Shown: positions 1 to 8,254 of the stretch, piece after piece
Layout of the letters: each line of letters starts with the position of its first letter
Numbering within the stretch: position 1 is the stretch's first letter
Assembly: GCA_946410305.1 (NCBI GenBank)
Contig: CAMJZV010000023.1
Coordinates: forward strand, 1 to 52,255
Length of the DNA: 52,255 nt
Source of the DNA: an uncultured Prevotellaceae bacterium
Lineage (GTDB): Bacteria; Bacteroidota; Bacteroidia; Bacteroidales; Bacteroidaceae
Direction of reading: 5' to 3'
Notes under the pieces: model-generated
What the model saw: only the letters and a program-made list of their open reading frames with translations
The model's database searches: none
What the model was told of the DNA's origin: nothing
Position numbers and translations under genes: made by a program

Positions 1-57
1 CCTGAAAGCAATTTTTCGCTGCCGACGGCGCTCCGTCGTTCCTCTTCATCGACGTTG

Positions 58-65
58 CAAAGGTA
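58..65 (-). promoter_or_regulatory. -7 promoter element facing left, for a gene outside the window
   Basis: Read on the minus strand this is TAccTTTG followed by CA, the Bacteroidetes sigma-ABfr -7 element. It would drive a gene whose start lies to the left of base 1. I did not find a well-spaced -33 TTTG. The rest of 66-145 holds no gene that I can support. Confidence 0.55.
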
Positions 66-145
66 AGAATCTTTCATTGCGGTTCACGAATGTTTCCCCA
101 ACTTTTTCGAATTTCCTGTGTCTTTTTTTTCGGGGTCAGAATGTG

Positions 146-296
146 TTGCACTTGTTGACTTCATCGACAACTACTGGCGCTCGGCATAGTTGATGCAAGC
201 ATCACTTTGCTCTCGCTGTTGCAGTTGTTGACTTCATCGACCCTGCTGGCGCTCGGCATAGCTCAAGCGAGCTTGGCTCTGCTCTCGCTGTTGCAG
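146..296. repeat. Two tandem copies of a ~75-bp repeat
   Basis: Copy 1 (about 146-224) and copy 2 (about 219-296) share 'gttgacttcatcgac', 'ctggcgctcggcatag' and 'tgctctcgctgttgcag' with differences between the blocks. Each copy contains an 'aagc...gctt'-type dyad. The repeats lie directly before, and partly in frame with, the next gene, so they may have replaced its original 5' end. Whether copies occur elsewhere in the genome cannot be seen here. Confidence 0.75.
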
Positions 297-298
297 CG

Positions 299-1948
299 TT
301 GCAGTGTTGCAGTTCTCAAGTAACTAATGACCCTGAGGCTCGATACAACGGGGTGCTGTTCAAGGACATCATTGCGAAGTATTGGGAGCTGTACAACGAC
401 GGCAAGGAGCCTGTGGAGGGCGACCGCAACGCGCTGACGTTCGAACTGGCGGTGACTATCCGTAGCATCTGCGGGTATTCGTTGGAGAAGATGATGGCGG
501 TGATACCGAACTATTGGAGAGACAACGGCGAGGAATATCGCAAGACACTGAAGAATGCGCTGAAGGAGCCTCGCAAGGGTATGCCCTACAGACTGAAGCA
601 GGTGTTGCAGGCACTGAAATCACAGCAGGGCGTAAAGGCTTGTGGCGGTACGCCGACTACGCCACCACCGATGCCCAAGAAGTTGCCGCCACTGATACGG
701 CTGCTGACGAAGAACGTCCCTTGGTTCTACAAACCCGCCGTGGCTAATGCGGTGTTCCCGGCACTGGGAGCTCACCTGCACGGTGTGAAGTTCCGCTACT
801 GGGACAATGTGGAGCATGAGGCCACCTTTATGAACGTCCTGATAGGTCGGCAGTCAATAGGTAAGGGTACCATCAAGAAGCCTGTCGAGTACATCATGGA
901 TGACATCAAACAGCGCGACCAGCCCAACCGCCAGCGCGAACAGGAATGGAAAAATAAGAACCCGGGGGCAAAGCAGAAGAAAGACCCGCGTCCCACGGAC
1001 ATCTGCATCCAGATGTTGATAGACAACTTGACAGATGCAGTCTTCAATCAGCGCATCGTGGATGCCAACAACAACGGACAGCGCTTCCTCTACACCATCG
1101 TAGACGAGATTGAGGCACTGAAGAAGTTGACGTCGAAGGGTACGGTAGATGAGGTGGGACTGCTGATTCGCAAGGCTTTTGACAACGCCGATGCTGGTCA
1201 GGAGCGCGTAGGGGCAGACTCTGTCAGTGGTATCGCACCATTAAGGTGGAACTTTAATGCCAGCACGACTCCTCCTAATGCAAGGAAGTTCTTCTTCAAG
1301 ATGGTCAACGACGGTACGGTGAGCCGACTGGACATCTCGACCATAATCCGTAGCGACGATGACGATGACACAGCGCCAATTCTGGGCATCTACGACCACA
1401 CGTTTGCTCAGGAGCTGAAGCCCTACATCGACCGTCTGGAGGCTGCCAACGGACTGATAGAGTGCTCGCAGGCAAAGAAACTGTCGCTCGACATGAGGCA
1501 GGAGAACAAGGATGCTGCAAAGCTCTACGAGAGCGAGGCCTATAAGGTTTTCAGCTATCGTGCCAACGTGATTGCCTGGCTGAAGGGGATGGCGCTCTAC
1601 GTGGCTCACGGCTACAAGTGGTCGAAGGAGATTGCGGATTTCGTGCGTTGGAGCGAGCAGTACAACCTGTGGTGCAAGATGCTGTACTTCGGTCAGCAGC
1701 TGGAGAAGGAGCTGCGTGAAGAGGTGGAGATTCAGCATCAGTCAGGGCCACAGAATCTGTTGGAGTTACTGCCCGATGAGTTCACCTTGCCAGAGTACTA
1801 CCAGATGCGCCAACAGCAGGGCAAGACGGGTAGCGGTGACGGAACGTTGCGCAGTTGGCTGAGTCGCGGCCACATCGCTTACGATGAGGTGACGGGACGC
1901 TACTGCAAGACCGAGAAATACAAAATGAAGTATGGAAATCGAGAATAA
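299..1948 (+). CDS. VirE/DUF3987-type mobile-element ATPase, probably N-terminally truncated
   Basis: The 549-residue protein resembles the C-terminal, primase/helicase-like half of the VirE/DUF3987 proteins found on Bacteroidetes mobile elements and prophages. A P-loop-like GRQSIGKGT lies near residue 183, a Walker-B-like 'TIVDE' near 266-270, and a 'FNASTTPP' segment near 320. No ATG is available upstream: the frame is open only from base 194, and that stretch is the tandem repeat at 146-296, so the TTG at 299 is a nominal start. Family members I know usually carry a VirE N-terminal domain or a partner gene with one. Neither is present, which suggests the 5' end was lost. It overlaps the next gene by 17 bases. 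The family assignment is from pattern memory; the exact family name is uncertain. Confidence 0.6.
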   Translation: MQCCSSQVTNDPEARYNGVLFKDIIAKYWELYNDGKEPVEGDRNALTFELAVTIRSICGYSLEKMMAVIPNYWRDNGEEYRKTLKNALKEPRKGMPYRLKQVLQALKSQQGVKACGGTPTTPPPMPKKLPPLIRLLTKNVPWFYKPAVANAVFPALGAHLHGVKFRYWDNVEHEATFMNVLIGRQSIGKGTIKKPVEYIMDDIKQRDQPNRQREQEWKNKNPGAKQKKDPRPTDICIQMLIDNLTDAVFNQRIVDANNNGQRFLYTIVDEIEALKKLTSKGTVDEVGLLIRKAFDNADAGQERVGADSVSGIAPLRWNFNASTTPPNARKFFFKMVNDGTVSRLDISTIIRSDDDDDTAPILGIYDHTFAQELKPYIDRLEAANGLIECSQAKKLSLDMRQENKDAAKLYESEAYKVFSYRANVIAWLKGMALYVAHGYKWSKEIADFVRWSEQYNLWCKMLYFGQQLEKELREEVEIQHQSGPQNLLELLPDEFTLPEYYQMRQQQGKTGSGDGTLRSWLSRGHIAYDEVTGRYCKTEKYKMKYGNRE

Positions 1949-2309
1949 CAAAGAATGCTTTGTGCTGCTCTGGCGAAAGCTGGAGCGCACAAGGCGCCTC
2001 CTCGGAGGACAGTATAAGCGCTTCTGCATCCGCAACGTGCTGAAGGTGTGGTTCGGCTATGAAGCCACCGATGACTTCATTTGGGAGGTGTGCCATCGGG
2101 CACTGGTGGGCGATGAGCCTCAGGAGGGGTGGAGCGAACTGCCCTTGCCGTCACTCTATCCGCGCAGACACCGCGAACTGCTTAGGGCTATCGTCAGCGT
2201 CAAGACAGGCATCAGCTATTATCGTGTTGACCTGAAAGCGCTGGACAAGGCCTATAGTGAAGCCTTCCCGAAGAGTACACCGCTGAACGTGAACAAAAAG
2301 AAACGTTAA
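1932..2309 (+). CDS. Hypothetical small basic protein downstream of the VirE/DUF3987-like gene
   Basis: This is a 125-residue protein that I do not recognise. It is rich in Arg, Lys and Trp, has no signal peptide or membrane segment, and ends in a basic 'NKKKR' tail. The ATG lies 17 bases inside the end of the preceding gene, so the two are probably translationally coupled and cotranscribed. The overlap and good codon use in frame support a real gene. Its placement suggests a role with the mobile-element ATPase, perhaps nucleic-acid binding, but no motif shows this. Confidence 0.6.
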   Translation: MEIENNKECFVLLWRKLERTRRLLGGQYKRFCIRNVLKVWFGYEATDDFIWEVCHRALVGDEPQEGWSELPLPSLYPRRHRELLRAIVSVKTGISYYRVDLKALDKAYSEAFPKSTPLNVNKKKR

Positions 2310-2310
2310 T

Positions 2311-2350
2311 ACATTAAGCATTAATTAAGCATTAAGCATTAAGCATTAAA
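2311..2350. repeat. Short tandem repeat 'aagcatt' before the P5-like gene
   Basis: Four imperfect copies of an 'attaagc' unit lie between the stop of one gene and the ATG of the next, ending only 4 bases before that ATG. Comparable AT-rich micro-repeats recur at other gene boundaries in this window. Confidence 0.7.
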
Positions 2351-2354
2351 AAAT

Positions 2355-2771
2355 ATGTTACCAAGAGGAATAAGAAACAATAACCCACTGAACATTCGCA
2401 AAACGAAGGATCAGTGGCAGGGATTGAAGAAGGAGCAGACGGATTCACAGTTCTGCCAGTTTGAGAACTTAGCGTATGGGTGGAGAGCAGCATTTAAGCT
2501 GCTCACCCGTACCTACTACCACACGTACAGGCTGTACACCATCCGCACCATCGTGACGAAGTGGGCACCGCCCAACGAGAACAACACGAGGGCGTATGTG
2601 GAGAATGTCAGCAGGCTGACGGGCATCGGAGCCGACGAGCCGCTGGGCATCCCAAGTGAGAGCCCTGCGCGCTGGATAGCCCTAGGTGCAGCGATGGCGA
2701 TACAGGAGAACGGCATCACGTCGATAGACTGGTTCGCCATGCTGCGAGGGTGGGAGATGGCTAGGAAGTAA
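2355..2771 (+). CDS. Phage structural protein P5-like protein
   Basis: The 138-residue protein starts with RGIRNNNPLNIR, then has W-x-G, a 'QFENLAYGWRAAFKLL' block, and 'TKWAPPNENNTRAYVENV'. This order of motifs is typical of the small 'structural protein P5' family found in phages and in Bacteroidetes accessory regions. The fold is thought to be lysozyme-like, so cell-wall binding or cleavage is possible, but I see no proven catalytic residues. There is no signal peptide. It is followed by a clear hairpin terminator. Together with the upstream ATPase it marks 299-2810 as a mobile-element remnant. Confidence 0.75.
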   Translation: MLPRGIRNNNPLNIRKTKDQWQGLKKEQTDSQFCQFENLAYGWRAAFKLLTRTYYHTYRLYTIRTIVTKWAPPNENNTRAYVENVSRLTGIGADEPLGIPSESPARWIALGAAMAIQENGITSIDWFAMLRGWEMARK

Positions 2772-2778
2772 AATGAGG

Positions 2779-2810
2779 ACTCACGGGGACTTCAACCCCG
2801 TGAGTTTTGT
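2779..2810 (+). terminator. Intrinsic terminator after the P5-like gene
   Basis: A perfect 10-bp stem (actcacgggg / ccccgtgagt) with a 7-base loop is followed by 'tttgt'. It ends the accessory operon that starts near base 299. Confidence 0.75.
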
Positions 2811-2813
2811 AAG

Positions 2814-2858
2814 GGTACAGCGGGGACAGGTACAGCCGGGACAGGTACAGCGGGGACA
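2814..2858. repeat. Three tandem 15-bp repeats
   Basis: The unit ggtacagcggggaca occurs three times back to back; the middle copy has one change (cc for cg). There are no spacers, so this is not a CRISPR. It sits between the terminator of the phage-like region and the promoter of the calycin/TonB operon, at the edge of the accessory segment. Confidence 0.85.
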
Positions 2859-2901
2859 GAGCGTCTCATTTTATCAGACGAAAAATCCATATAAATAGGG
2901 A

Positions 2902-2932
2902 TTGTGGGTGTAAAGGGAAATGGCTACCTTTG
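2902..2932 (+). promoter_or_regulatory. Promoter of the calycin-DUF4491-TonB receptor operon
   Basis: The -7 element TAccTTTG is at 2925-2932 and a -33 TTG at 2902-2904, 20 bases apart, matching the Bacteroidetes consensus. The start codon is 27 bases beyond the -7 box. Confidence 0.8.
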
Positions 2933-2959
2933 CACCCGATTTTAATCACATAAAGACAC

Positions 2960-3961
2960 ATGAAAAAGATTTTTACACTATTCTTCTTAACCACTGCCAT
3001 GCTTTCAGCCATGGCTCAGGGCGGACACACCCTGATGAAGTTTTCAGGAAAAGCAACGATTGATGTTTCAGGTAACACAGTTTCTACGCTTGTGAGTGAC
3101 ACTGTAAAGTATTCAGGTTCAGACGTTACGTTGCCCGAGATGAGGTATGGTCAAATGGTTATACCGTCGTTTACCATTCATGGTGTTCAGTTCTCAATGG
3201 ACATGTTCACGATGACGGTAACCTTCCCTGAACAGCAGTTTAATGAGACCATTACCGTTAACGGACAAGAGAAGGCAATTGTCGGCACATCGCTTACTGG
3301 CACCTACGCCCACGATGCTTACAATACGTTTACGCTGAAGGCTACCTTCAAGTATGGATCTATGCCCATGCCGCTGACCTACAGCATCACCGCATATTAT
3401 ATAAAGGATTATTCCGACAAGCTGGACGTCAGCATCGGAGGCATGTTCAACTATACCGCAGCAAAGGTGACCTACAGCGTGCGCACCTATCCTGAGGGTG
3501 GCAACACCTTGCTGGATGTGAACGTTCCCAGTTACAAGCTGAATGAAACAGCCCTGGGCGACCTGACCATTGGTGGCTATCTAGTAAAGGGACTGAAGAT
3601 GGACGAGCAGAAGGGTGGCTACTATCGCGACTATGTCAATGACGGACTGACCATGCACTTCAAGTCTGTGAAGGACGGACAGACAGGCATGGACGGTGAC
3701 TACGTGATGAACGAGATGGAGAACAACATCCTGGTGGTCTACGAAGGTCGTAACATCAAGGTAACCAATGCCTTCCACCCCGGCAAGATGCCTTTCCAGA
3801 TTGTAAGCACTTTCCCTGGAGTGGGCGAGGTGACAGCCATAGAAGCTGTAAAGACCGTAGAGCAGAACGACGCTCCTGCCTATAACCTTGCCGGACAGCG
3901 CACAGCAGCCGGCTATAAGGGAATCGTTATCAAGAACGGTAAGAAATATTTCCTGCGCTAA
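2960..3961 (+). CDS. Secreted calycin-like domain protein
   Basis: This 333-residue protein has a signal peptide (residues 1-19, cut near AMA-QGG) and two beta-rich repeats of about 140 residues that look like the Bacteroidetes 'calycin-like' (lipocalin-type) domain: 'SGKATIDVSG...DTVKYSG' and 'AKVTYSVRTYPEGGNTLLDV'. The last 27 residues (YNLAGQRTAAGYKGIVIKNG then KKYFLR) form the tail common on Prevotella exported proteins. That tail may be a sorting or anchoring signal, but this is not shown. It is the first gene of an operon with a DUF4491 protein (1-base gap) and a TonB receptor. A ligand-binding role at the cell surface or in the periplasm is inferred from fold and neighbours. Confidence 0.8.
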   Translation: MKKIFTLFFLTTAMLSAMAQGGHTLMKFSGKATIDVSGNTVSTLVSDTVKYSGSDVTLPEMRYGQMVIPSFTIHGVQFSMDMFTMTVTFPEQQFNETITVNGQEKAIVGTSLTGTYAHDAYNTFTLKATFKYGSMPMPLTYSITAYYIKDYSDKLDVSIGGMFNYTAAKVTYSVRTYPEGGNTLLDVNVPSYKLNETALGDLTIGGYLVKGLKMDEQKGGYYRDYVNDGLTMHFKSVKDGQTGMDGDYVMNEMENNILVVYEGRNIKVTNAFHPGKMPFQIVSTFPGVGEVTAIEAVKTVEQNDAPAYNLAGQRTAAGYKGIVIKNGKKYFLR

Positions 3962-3962
3962 T

Positions 3963-4268
3963 ATGTATTTCACCGGTATCATCATCGCCTTTATGACGTT
4001 TCTGGCTATTGGTATATGGCACCCCATCGTCATTAAGACAGAGTACTACTGGGGCACGCGTCCCTGGGTGGTCTACTTGCTGGTAGGCATCTGCTGCTGT
4101 GTGGCAGCACTCTTCACGGAGAACGTCTATCTGTCGTCGTTCCTGGGAGTTTTTGGCGCATCGGCATTGTGGGGTATCGGTGAACTCTTTGCACAGAAAA
4201 AGCGCGTGGAGAAGGGATGGTTCCCTATGAATCCAAAGCGCAAGCACGAATATAAGGATAAAGAATAA
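3963..4268 (+). CDS. DUF4491 family membrane protein
   Basis: The 101-residue protein has three predicted membrane helices (about 4-24, 34-53 and 57-75) and a basic C-terminal tail ('KGWFPMNPKRKHEYKDKE'), which places the tail in the cytoplasm by the positive-inside rule. 'IGIWHPIVIKTEYYWG' and the 'KKRVEKGWFPMNP' ending are typical of DUF4491, a family of unknown function found in Bacteroidetes and Firmicutes. I chose the ATG at 3963, one base after the previous stop; the longer open frame would overlap the calycin gene out of frame. The tight spacing indicates cotranscription. Confidence 0.8.
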   Translation: MYFTGIIIAFMTFLAIGIWHPIVIKTEYYWGTRPWVVYLLVGICCCVAALFTENVYLSSFLGVFGASALWGIGELFAQKKRVEKGWFPMNPKRKHEYKDKE

Positions 4269-4296
4269 CCAACACACACATAACTACTATAATATT

Positions 4297-6558
4297 ATGA
4301 GAGGTAAACTGTTGTTTTCAGGAGTATTGCTCTACATCTCCGCGATGGTTCAGGCTGAAGAGGTGAACGACACGTCAAAAGTGTTCGACCTTGACGAGAT
4401 TGTCGTGGTGTCGCAACCCAAGGATGGACGCCTGTTGCGCCACCAGCCACTAAGCTCGACAGTCCTGACCCAATGCGAGATGCAGACGCTGGGTGTCAGT
4501 GACCTTGCCCAGTTGTCGCAATACGTACCGTCGTTCTCGATGCCACAGTACGGCTCACGTCTGACGTCGTCAATGTACATCCGCGGTATTGGTTCGCGTA
4601 TCAATAATCCGGCAGTGGGCATCTACTACGATAACATCCCCCTGATGTCGAAGGCTGCCTTTAACCATCACTTCTACCATGTAGACCGTGTCGACGTGCT
4701 ACGTGGCCCGCAAAGCACCCTGTACGGCATGAATACAGAGGGTGGACTGGTGCACATCTACTCCAAGAACCCCATGGTGTATCAGGGTACAGACATCGCT
4801 ATGGGCATTGGCACAGGGCTGACATCGCATGCGGAGATAGCTCATTTCCATCGTCCTACAGAGAAGTTCGCCTTCTCAGCAGCTGCCTTCTGGAACGGTC
4901 AGCGCGGATTCTTCAAGAACCAGGCGCTGGACGAGTGGAACGACAAGTTGGAGGAAGCTGGTGGCAAGATGCGCTTCGTATACCAACCAACAAAAAAGCT
5001 GACGCTGGACCTGACTGCCGACTACCAGTGGACCAGACAGAATGCGTTTCCTTATGGTCTGTACGACGAAGAGGCTAACAGCGTGCAGGACCCGTCGACA
5101 ACCGTAATGAACGGCTATAAGCGCCAGATGGTGAATACGGGTCTGAATATCAGTTACAAGGCCAATGACTGGTTGCTTAGCTCGACGACCTCGTGGCAGT
5201 ATCTGCGTGACCATATGGAGATGGATCAGGACTATCTGCCCGCAGACTTTATGCACCTGACGCAGTTGCAGAAACAGCAGGCGCTGACACAGGAACTGAT
5301 ATTGCGCAGTCACGGACAGCGTAAGTGGCACTGGACCTTCGGCGTATTCGGGTCGTACCAGTGGTTGCGTACTGATGCACCTGTAACCTTCGGCCCTGAA
5401 ATGAACGCTATGACAGCAGCACGCATCATGTCGATGATGCCTGCCTATGTCCAAATGATGTTTAAAATCTGGGAGATTCCTGACTTCAACGTCACAGAGA
5501 CATTCCACACGCCTTCAGCCAGTGTGGGAGCATTCCACGAGTCAACGGTATCGCTCACTGATCGACTGGACGTCACCTTAGGCCTGCGCTATGAGTATAG
5601 TCAGGTAAAGATTGACTACAACACCGCAGGACTGGTGGCGCTACACTACTCAATCCCCCCGATAGATTTGACCAACAGACTGACTGCCGTGTTAGAGAAC
5701 GACAGCAAGCGCTCGTTCCACCAGCTGTTGCCTAAGGTGGGCGTCACCTACCGTGTGGATGATAGCGGGTCGAACATCTATGCTACTGTATCAAAGGGCT
5801 ATCGTGCAGGAGGATATAATATTCAGATGTTCTCCGAAATCTATCAGTCGGAGTTCATGAATAAAGGAAAGTCGCTGAGTCAGGGAGATGTTACCCTCAG
5901 CTATACCGATGAAGACTATGAGGCCGTTGACGAGACCATCAGCTACAAGCCTGAGGAGTCGTGGAACTATGAGGCTGGTGCCCATCTGAACCTGTTGGAC
6001 GGTAAGCTGCATGCTGACGTTGCTGTCTACTACATGAAGATTAGAAACCAGCAGCTGTCAATGATGAGTCCTGACAATAACTTCGGACGTATCATGGTGA
6101 ATGCTGGCAAGAGCCATACGATGGGCTTCGAAGTCGCATTGCGTGGCCGTGCCTTTGACGACCGTCTGGACTGGTTCTGTAACGTGGGTGCTGTCAAGGC
6201 AAAGTTTGACGAGTACGACACCTATAATGATAATACAATACCCTTTGTTCCTGCCTGCACGTTCTCGTTGGGTGGCAACTACCGTATTGACCGCTTCCTC
6301 GTTGGTGCTGACCTGAGCGGACAGGGATATACCGAATGGAACGAGGCCAACACCTTCGGCCAGAAAGCGTATGTGCTCTTAGGTGCTCATGTGGGTTATG
6401 ACTTTGGCAGCTGTAACGTCAAACTGTGGGGACGTAATCTGACGGACACCAAGTACAACACCTTTGCTGTAGAAAGCAAAGCTGCTGGTGAGGCACTACG
6501 CTTCGCACAACGTGGTAATCCATTCCAGCTTGGTGTTGACTTAAATGTACATTTTTAA
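4297..6558 (+). CDS. TonB-dependent outer-membrane receptor
   Basis: The 753-residue outer-membrane transporter has a signal peptide (1-20), a TonB-box-like segment 'DEIVVVSQP' at 33-41, a plug domain at about 45-165 ('MYIRGIGSRINNPAVGIYYD', 'DRVDVLRGPQSTLYG'), and a 22-strand-type barrel ending in 'FQLGVDLNVHF'. It lacks the carboxypeptidase-like domain of SusC proteins and has no SusD partner, so it is more like a siderophore, haem or cofactor receptor than a glycan transporter. The substrate cannot be told from sequence. It closes the operon with the calycin-like and DUF4491 genes, 28 bases apart. No clear terminator follows, so read-through toward the kinase gene is possible. Confidence 0.9.
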   Translation: MRGKLLFSGVLLYISAMVQAEEVNDTSKVFDLDEIVVVSQPKDGRLLRHQPLSSTVLTQCEMQTLGVSDLAQLSQYVPSFSMPQYGSRLTSSMYIRGIGSRINNPAVGIYYDNIPLMSKAAFNHHFYHVDRVDVLRGPQSTLYGMNTEGGLVHIYSKNPMVYQGTDIAMGIGTGLTSHAEIAHFHRPTEKFAFSAAAFWNGQRGFFKNQALDEWNDKLEEAGGKMRFVYQPTKKLTLDLTADYQWTRQNAFPYGLYDEEANSVQDPSTTVMNGYKRQMVNTGLNISYKANDWLLSSTTSWQYLRDHMEMDQDYLPADFMHLTQLQKQQALTQELILRSHGQRKWHWTFGVFGSYQWLRTDAPVTFGPEMNAMTAARIMSMMPAYVQMMFKIWEIPDFNVTETFHTPSASVGAFHESTVSLTDRLDVTLGLRYEYSQVKIDYNTAGLVALHYSIPPIDLTNRLTAVLENDSKRSFHQLLPKVGVTYRVDDSGSNIYATVSKGYRAGGYNIQMFSEIYQSEFMNKGKSLSQGDVTLSYTDEDYEAVDETISYKPEESWNYEAGAHLNLLDGKLHADVAVYYMKIRNQQLSMMSPDNNFGRIMVNAGKSHTMGFEVALRGRAFDDRLDWFCNVGAVKAKFDEYDTYNDNTIPFVPACTFSLGGNYRIDRFLVGADLSGQGYTEWNEANTFGQKAYVLLGAHVGYDFGSCNVKLWGRNLTDTKYNTFAVESKAAGEALRFAQRGNPFQLGVDLNVHF

Positions 6559-6614
6559 TTAAAATACGACAATTCGGTTAAAAACGTTAAAATTAACAGA
6601 ATTAATTAGCTATT

Positions 6615-6670
6615 TTGACTTCTTCATATCGGGAAATTGTATATCTTTGCCCTCGATATGAAGAAGTCAA
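6615..6670. promoter_or_regulatory. Perfect 17-bp inverted repeat flanking the -7 box and start codon of the sensor kinase
   Basis: The left arm ttgacttcttcatatcg (6615-6631) is the exact reverse complement of cgatatgaagaagtcaa (6654-6670). The 22-base spacer holds the -7 element, and the right arm holds the ATG and the next four codons. It may be an operator, or in a read-through transcript it may form a hairpin that hides the start codon; see findings. Confidence 0.85.
6642..6649 (+). promoter_or_regulatory. -7 promoter element of rprX, giving a nearly leaderless mRNA
   Basis: TAtcTTTG ends 8 bases before the ATG at 6658. As Bacteroidetes transcripts begin about 5-9 bases after this element, the message would start at or within a few bases of the start codon. 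The nearest -33 TTTG (6614-6617) is 24 bases away, longer than the usual 19-21. Confidence 0.65.
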
Positions 6671-8217
6671 CTATTTGGACCATAGCAGTCATCATGGGAG
6701 TGTCGTTCCTCGCACTGCTCTTCCTTCAGTTCTCCTACGTAGAGGAGATGGTAAAGATGAAGAAGGAGCAGTTCGACGAGAGTGTGAACCGTGCGCTCTA
6801 TCAGGCCTCGCGCAATCTGGAGATGAACGAGACCCAACGCTATCTGGAGAAAGACGTCAACGAGACCGAGCGTAGGGCATATACACAGGATTCTATTATT
6901 GTCGACGCTCTGGGATCCGTTCAGCAGACCCACCAGTTCTCTGTATCTGCTGACGACGGCACTTTCTACCATTCTTTCCAGGTGAAAGCCCTGAAGATGA
7001 AGCCTGCTTCGGTTCCCAAGGCTATGATCCTGCGTAGGGACAAGAACTCGTTGGCTGATGCTACGAAGACCATGCAGGAGATTGTCCGTCAGCGCTATGT
7101 CTATCAGAAGGCGTTGCTCGACGAGGTGGTCTACAACATCTTGTATACCGCCAGTGAGAAGCCATTGAAAGAGCGCGTCAACTTCCGCATGCTTGACAAG
7201 GACATCCGTGTGGAACTGATGAACAACGGTATTAATATTCCTTATCATTTCATCGTGACGACAGCCGATGGCCGTGAGGTCTACCGTTGTCCGGACTATG
7301 AGGAAGAAGGTCAGGAGTATACCTATACGAAAGAGCTGTTCAAGAACGATCCGCAGTCGAAGGTGGGTATTGTGAAGATTCACTTCCCAGAGATGAACTC
7401 GTACATCTTCTCCAGTGTGCGCTTCATGATTCCCAGCATCATCTTCACCATCGTGCTGCTGATAACCTTCTTGTTTACCATCGTTGTCGTATTCCGTCAG
7501 AAGCGTTATTCGGAGATTAAGAACGACTTCATCAACAACATGACGCACGAGTTGAAGACACCTATCGCCAGTATCTCGCTGGCTGCCCAGATGATGAACG
7601 ACGAGAGCGTGCCCAAGACGGAGCAGATGACAAAGCATCTGAGCGGAGTCATTAATGATGAGTCAAAGCGTCTGCGCTTCCTGGTGGAAAAGGTGCTTCA
7701 GATGTCGATGTTCGACAAGAAAACCGTTACGTTCAAGGAGAAGGAACTCGACCTGAACGAGATGGTAGAAGTTATTGCGCAATCCTTTAATCTTCGCGTG
7801 GAACATACTGGAGGTAAGATATATACGGAGATTGAAGCCGTTGACTCAGCCATCTTTGTCGACGAGGTGCATTTCCAGAATGCCATCACCAATCTGATGG
7901 ACAACGCGGTGAAATACCGTAAGCCCGACGAGCCTATCGATATCTATATTCATACGTGGAATGATCACGAGAAACTCTACCTGTCCATCCGCGATACAGG
8001 ACAGGGTATTAAGAAGGAGAACCTGAAGAAAATCTTTGATAAGTTCTACCGCGTGCATACAGGTAACAAGCACGACGTGAAAGGTTTCGGACTGGGACTG
8101 GCTTACGTCAAGAAAGTGATAGACCTGCATCAGGGAGAAATCAAGGCAGAGAGTGAGCTTGGTAAGGGCACCAAGTTTACCATCAGTCTGCCGATATTGA
8201 AAGAAGACAACAAATAA
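6658..8217 (+). CDS. rprX: Sensor histidine kinase, RprX type
   Basis: The 519-residue membrane kinase has helix 1 at about 5-25, an extracytoplasmic sensor region to about 255, helix 2 at about 256-279, an H-box 'NNMTHELKTPIASI' with phospho-acceptor His297, an N-box 'NLMDNAVKY' near 415, G1 'DTGQGI' and G2 'GFGLGLAY'. The response regulator follows 37 bases later. The pair closely resembles RprX/RprY of Bacteroides fragilis; the name rests mainly on the very typical regulator. I chose the ATG at 6658 because it starts directly with a signal-anchor; the upstream TTG at 6637 would begin before the -7 box. The start codon lies in a 17-bp inverted repeat. Confidence 0.85.
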   Translation: MKKSTIWTIAVIMGVSFLALLFLQFSYVEEMVKMKKEQFDESVNRALYQASRNLEMNETQRYLEKDVNETERRAYTQDSIIVDALGSVQQTHQFSVSADDGTFYHSFQVKALKMKPASVPKAMILRRDKNSLADATKTMQEIVRQRYVYQKALLDEVVYNILYTASEKPLKERVNFRMLDKDIRVELMNNGINIPYHFIVTTADGREVYRCPDYEEEGQEYTYTKELFKNDPQSKVGIVKIHFPEMNSYIFSSVRFMIPSIIFTIVLLITFLFTIVVVFRQKRYSEIKNDFINNMTHELKTPIASISLAAQMMNDESVPKTEQMTKHLSGVINDESKRLRFLVEKVLQMSMFDKKTVTFKEKELDLNEMVEVIAQSFNLRVEHTGGKIYTEIEAVDSAIFVDEVHFQNAITNLMDNAVKYRKPDEPIDIYIHTWNDHEKLYLSIRDTGQGIKKENLKKIFDKFYRVHTGNKHDVKGFGLGLAYVKKVIDLHQGEIKAESELGKGTKFTISLPILKEDNK

Positions 8218-8254
8218 GCAACACAATATTATTAACGATAAAACATTTAAGATT

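Noticed and set aside
2814..2858. CRISPR array
   Set aside because: The units are contiguous with no spacers and no cas genes are present.
3888..3962. Longer start for the DUF4491 gene
   Set aside because: It would overlap the calycin gene out of frame; the ATG at 3963 begins with a membrane helix as in the family.
6632..6653. Invertible (phase-variable) promoter for rprX
   Set aside because: The segment between the repeats is only 22 bases, too short for known serine or tyrosine invertases, and inversion would not remove the coding arm.
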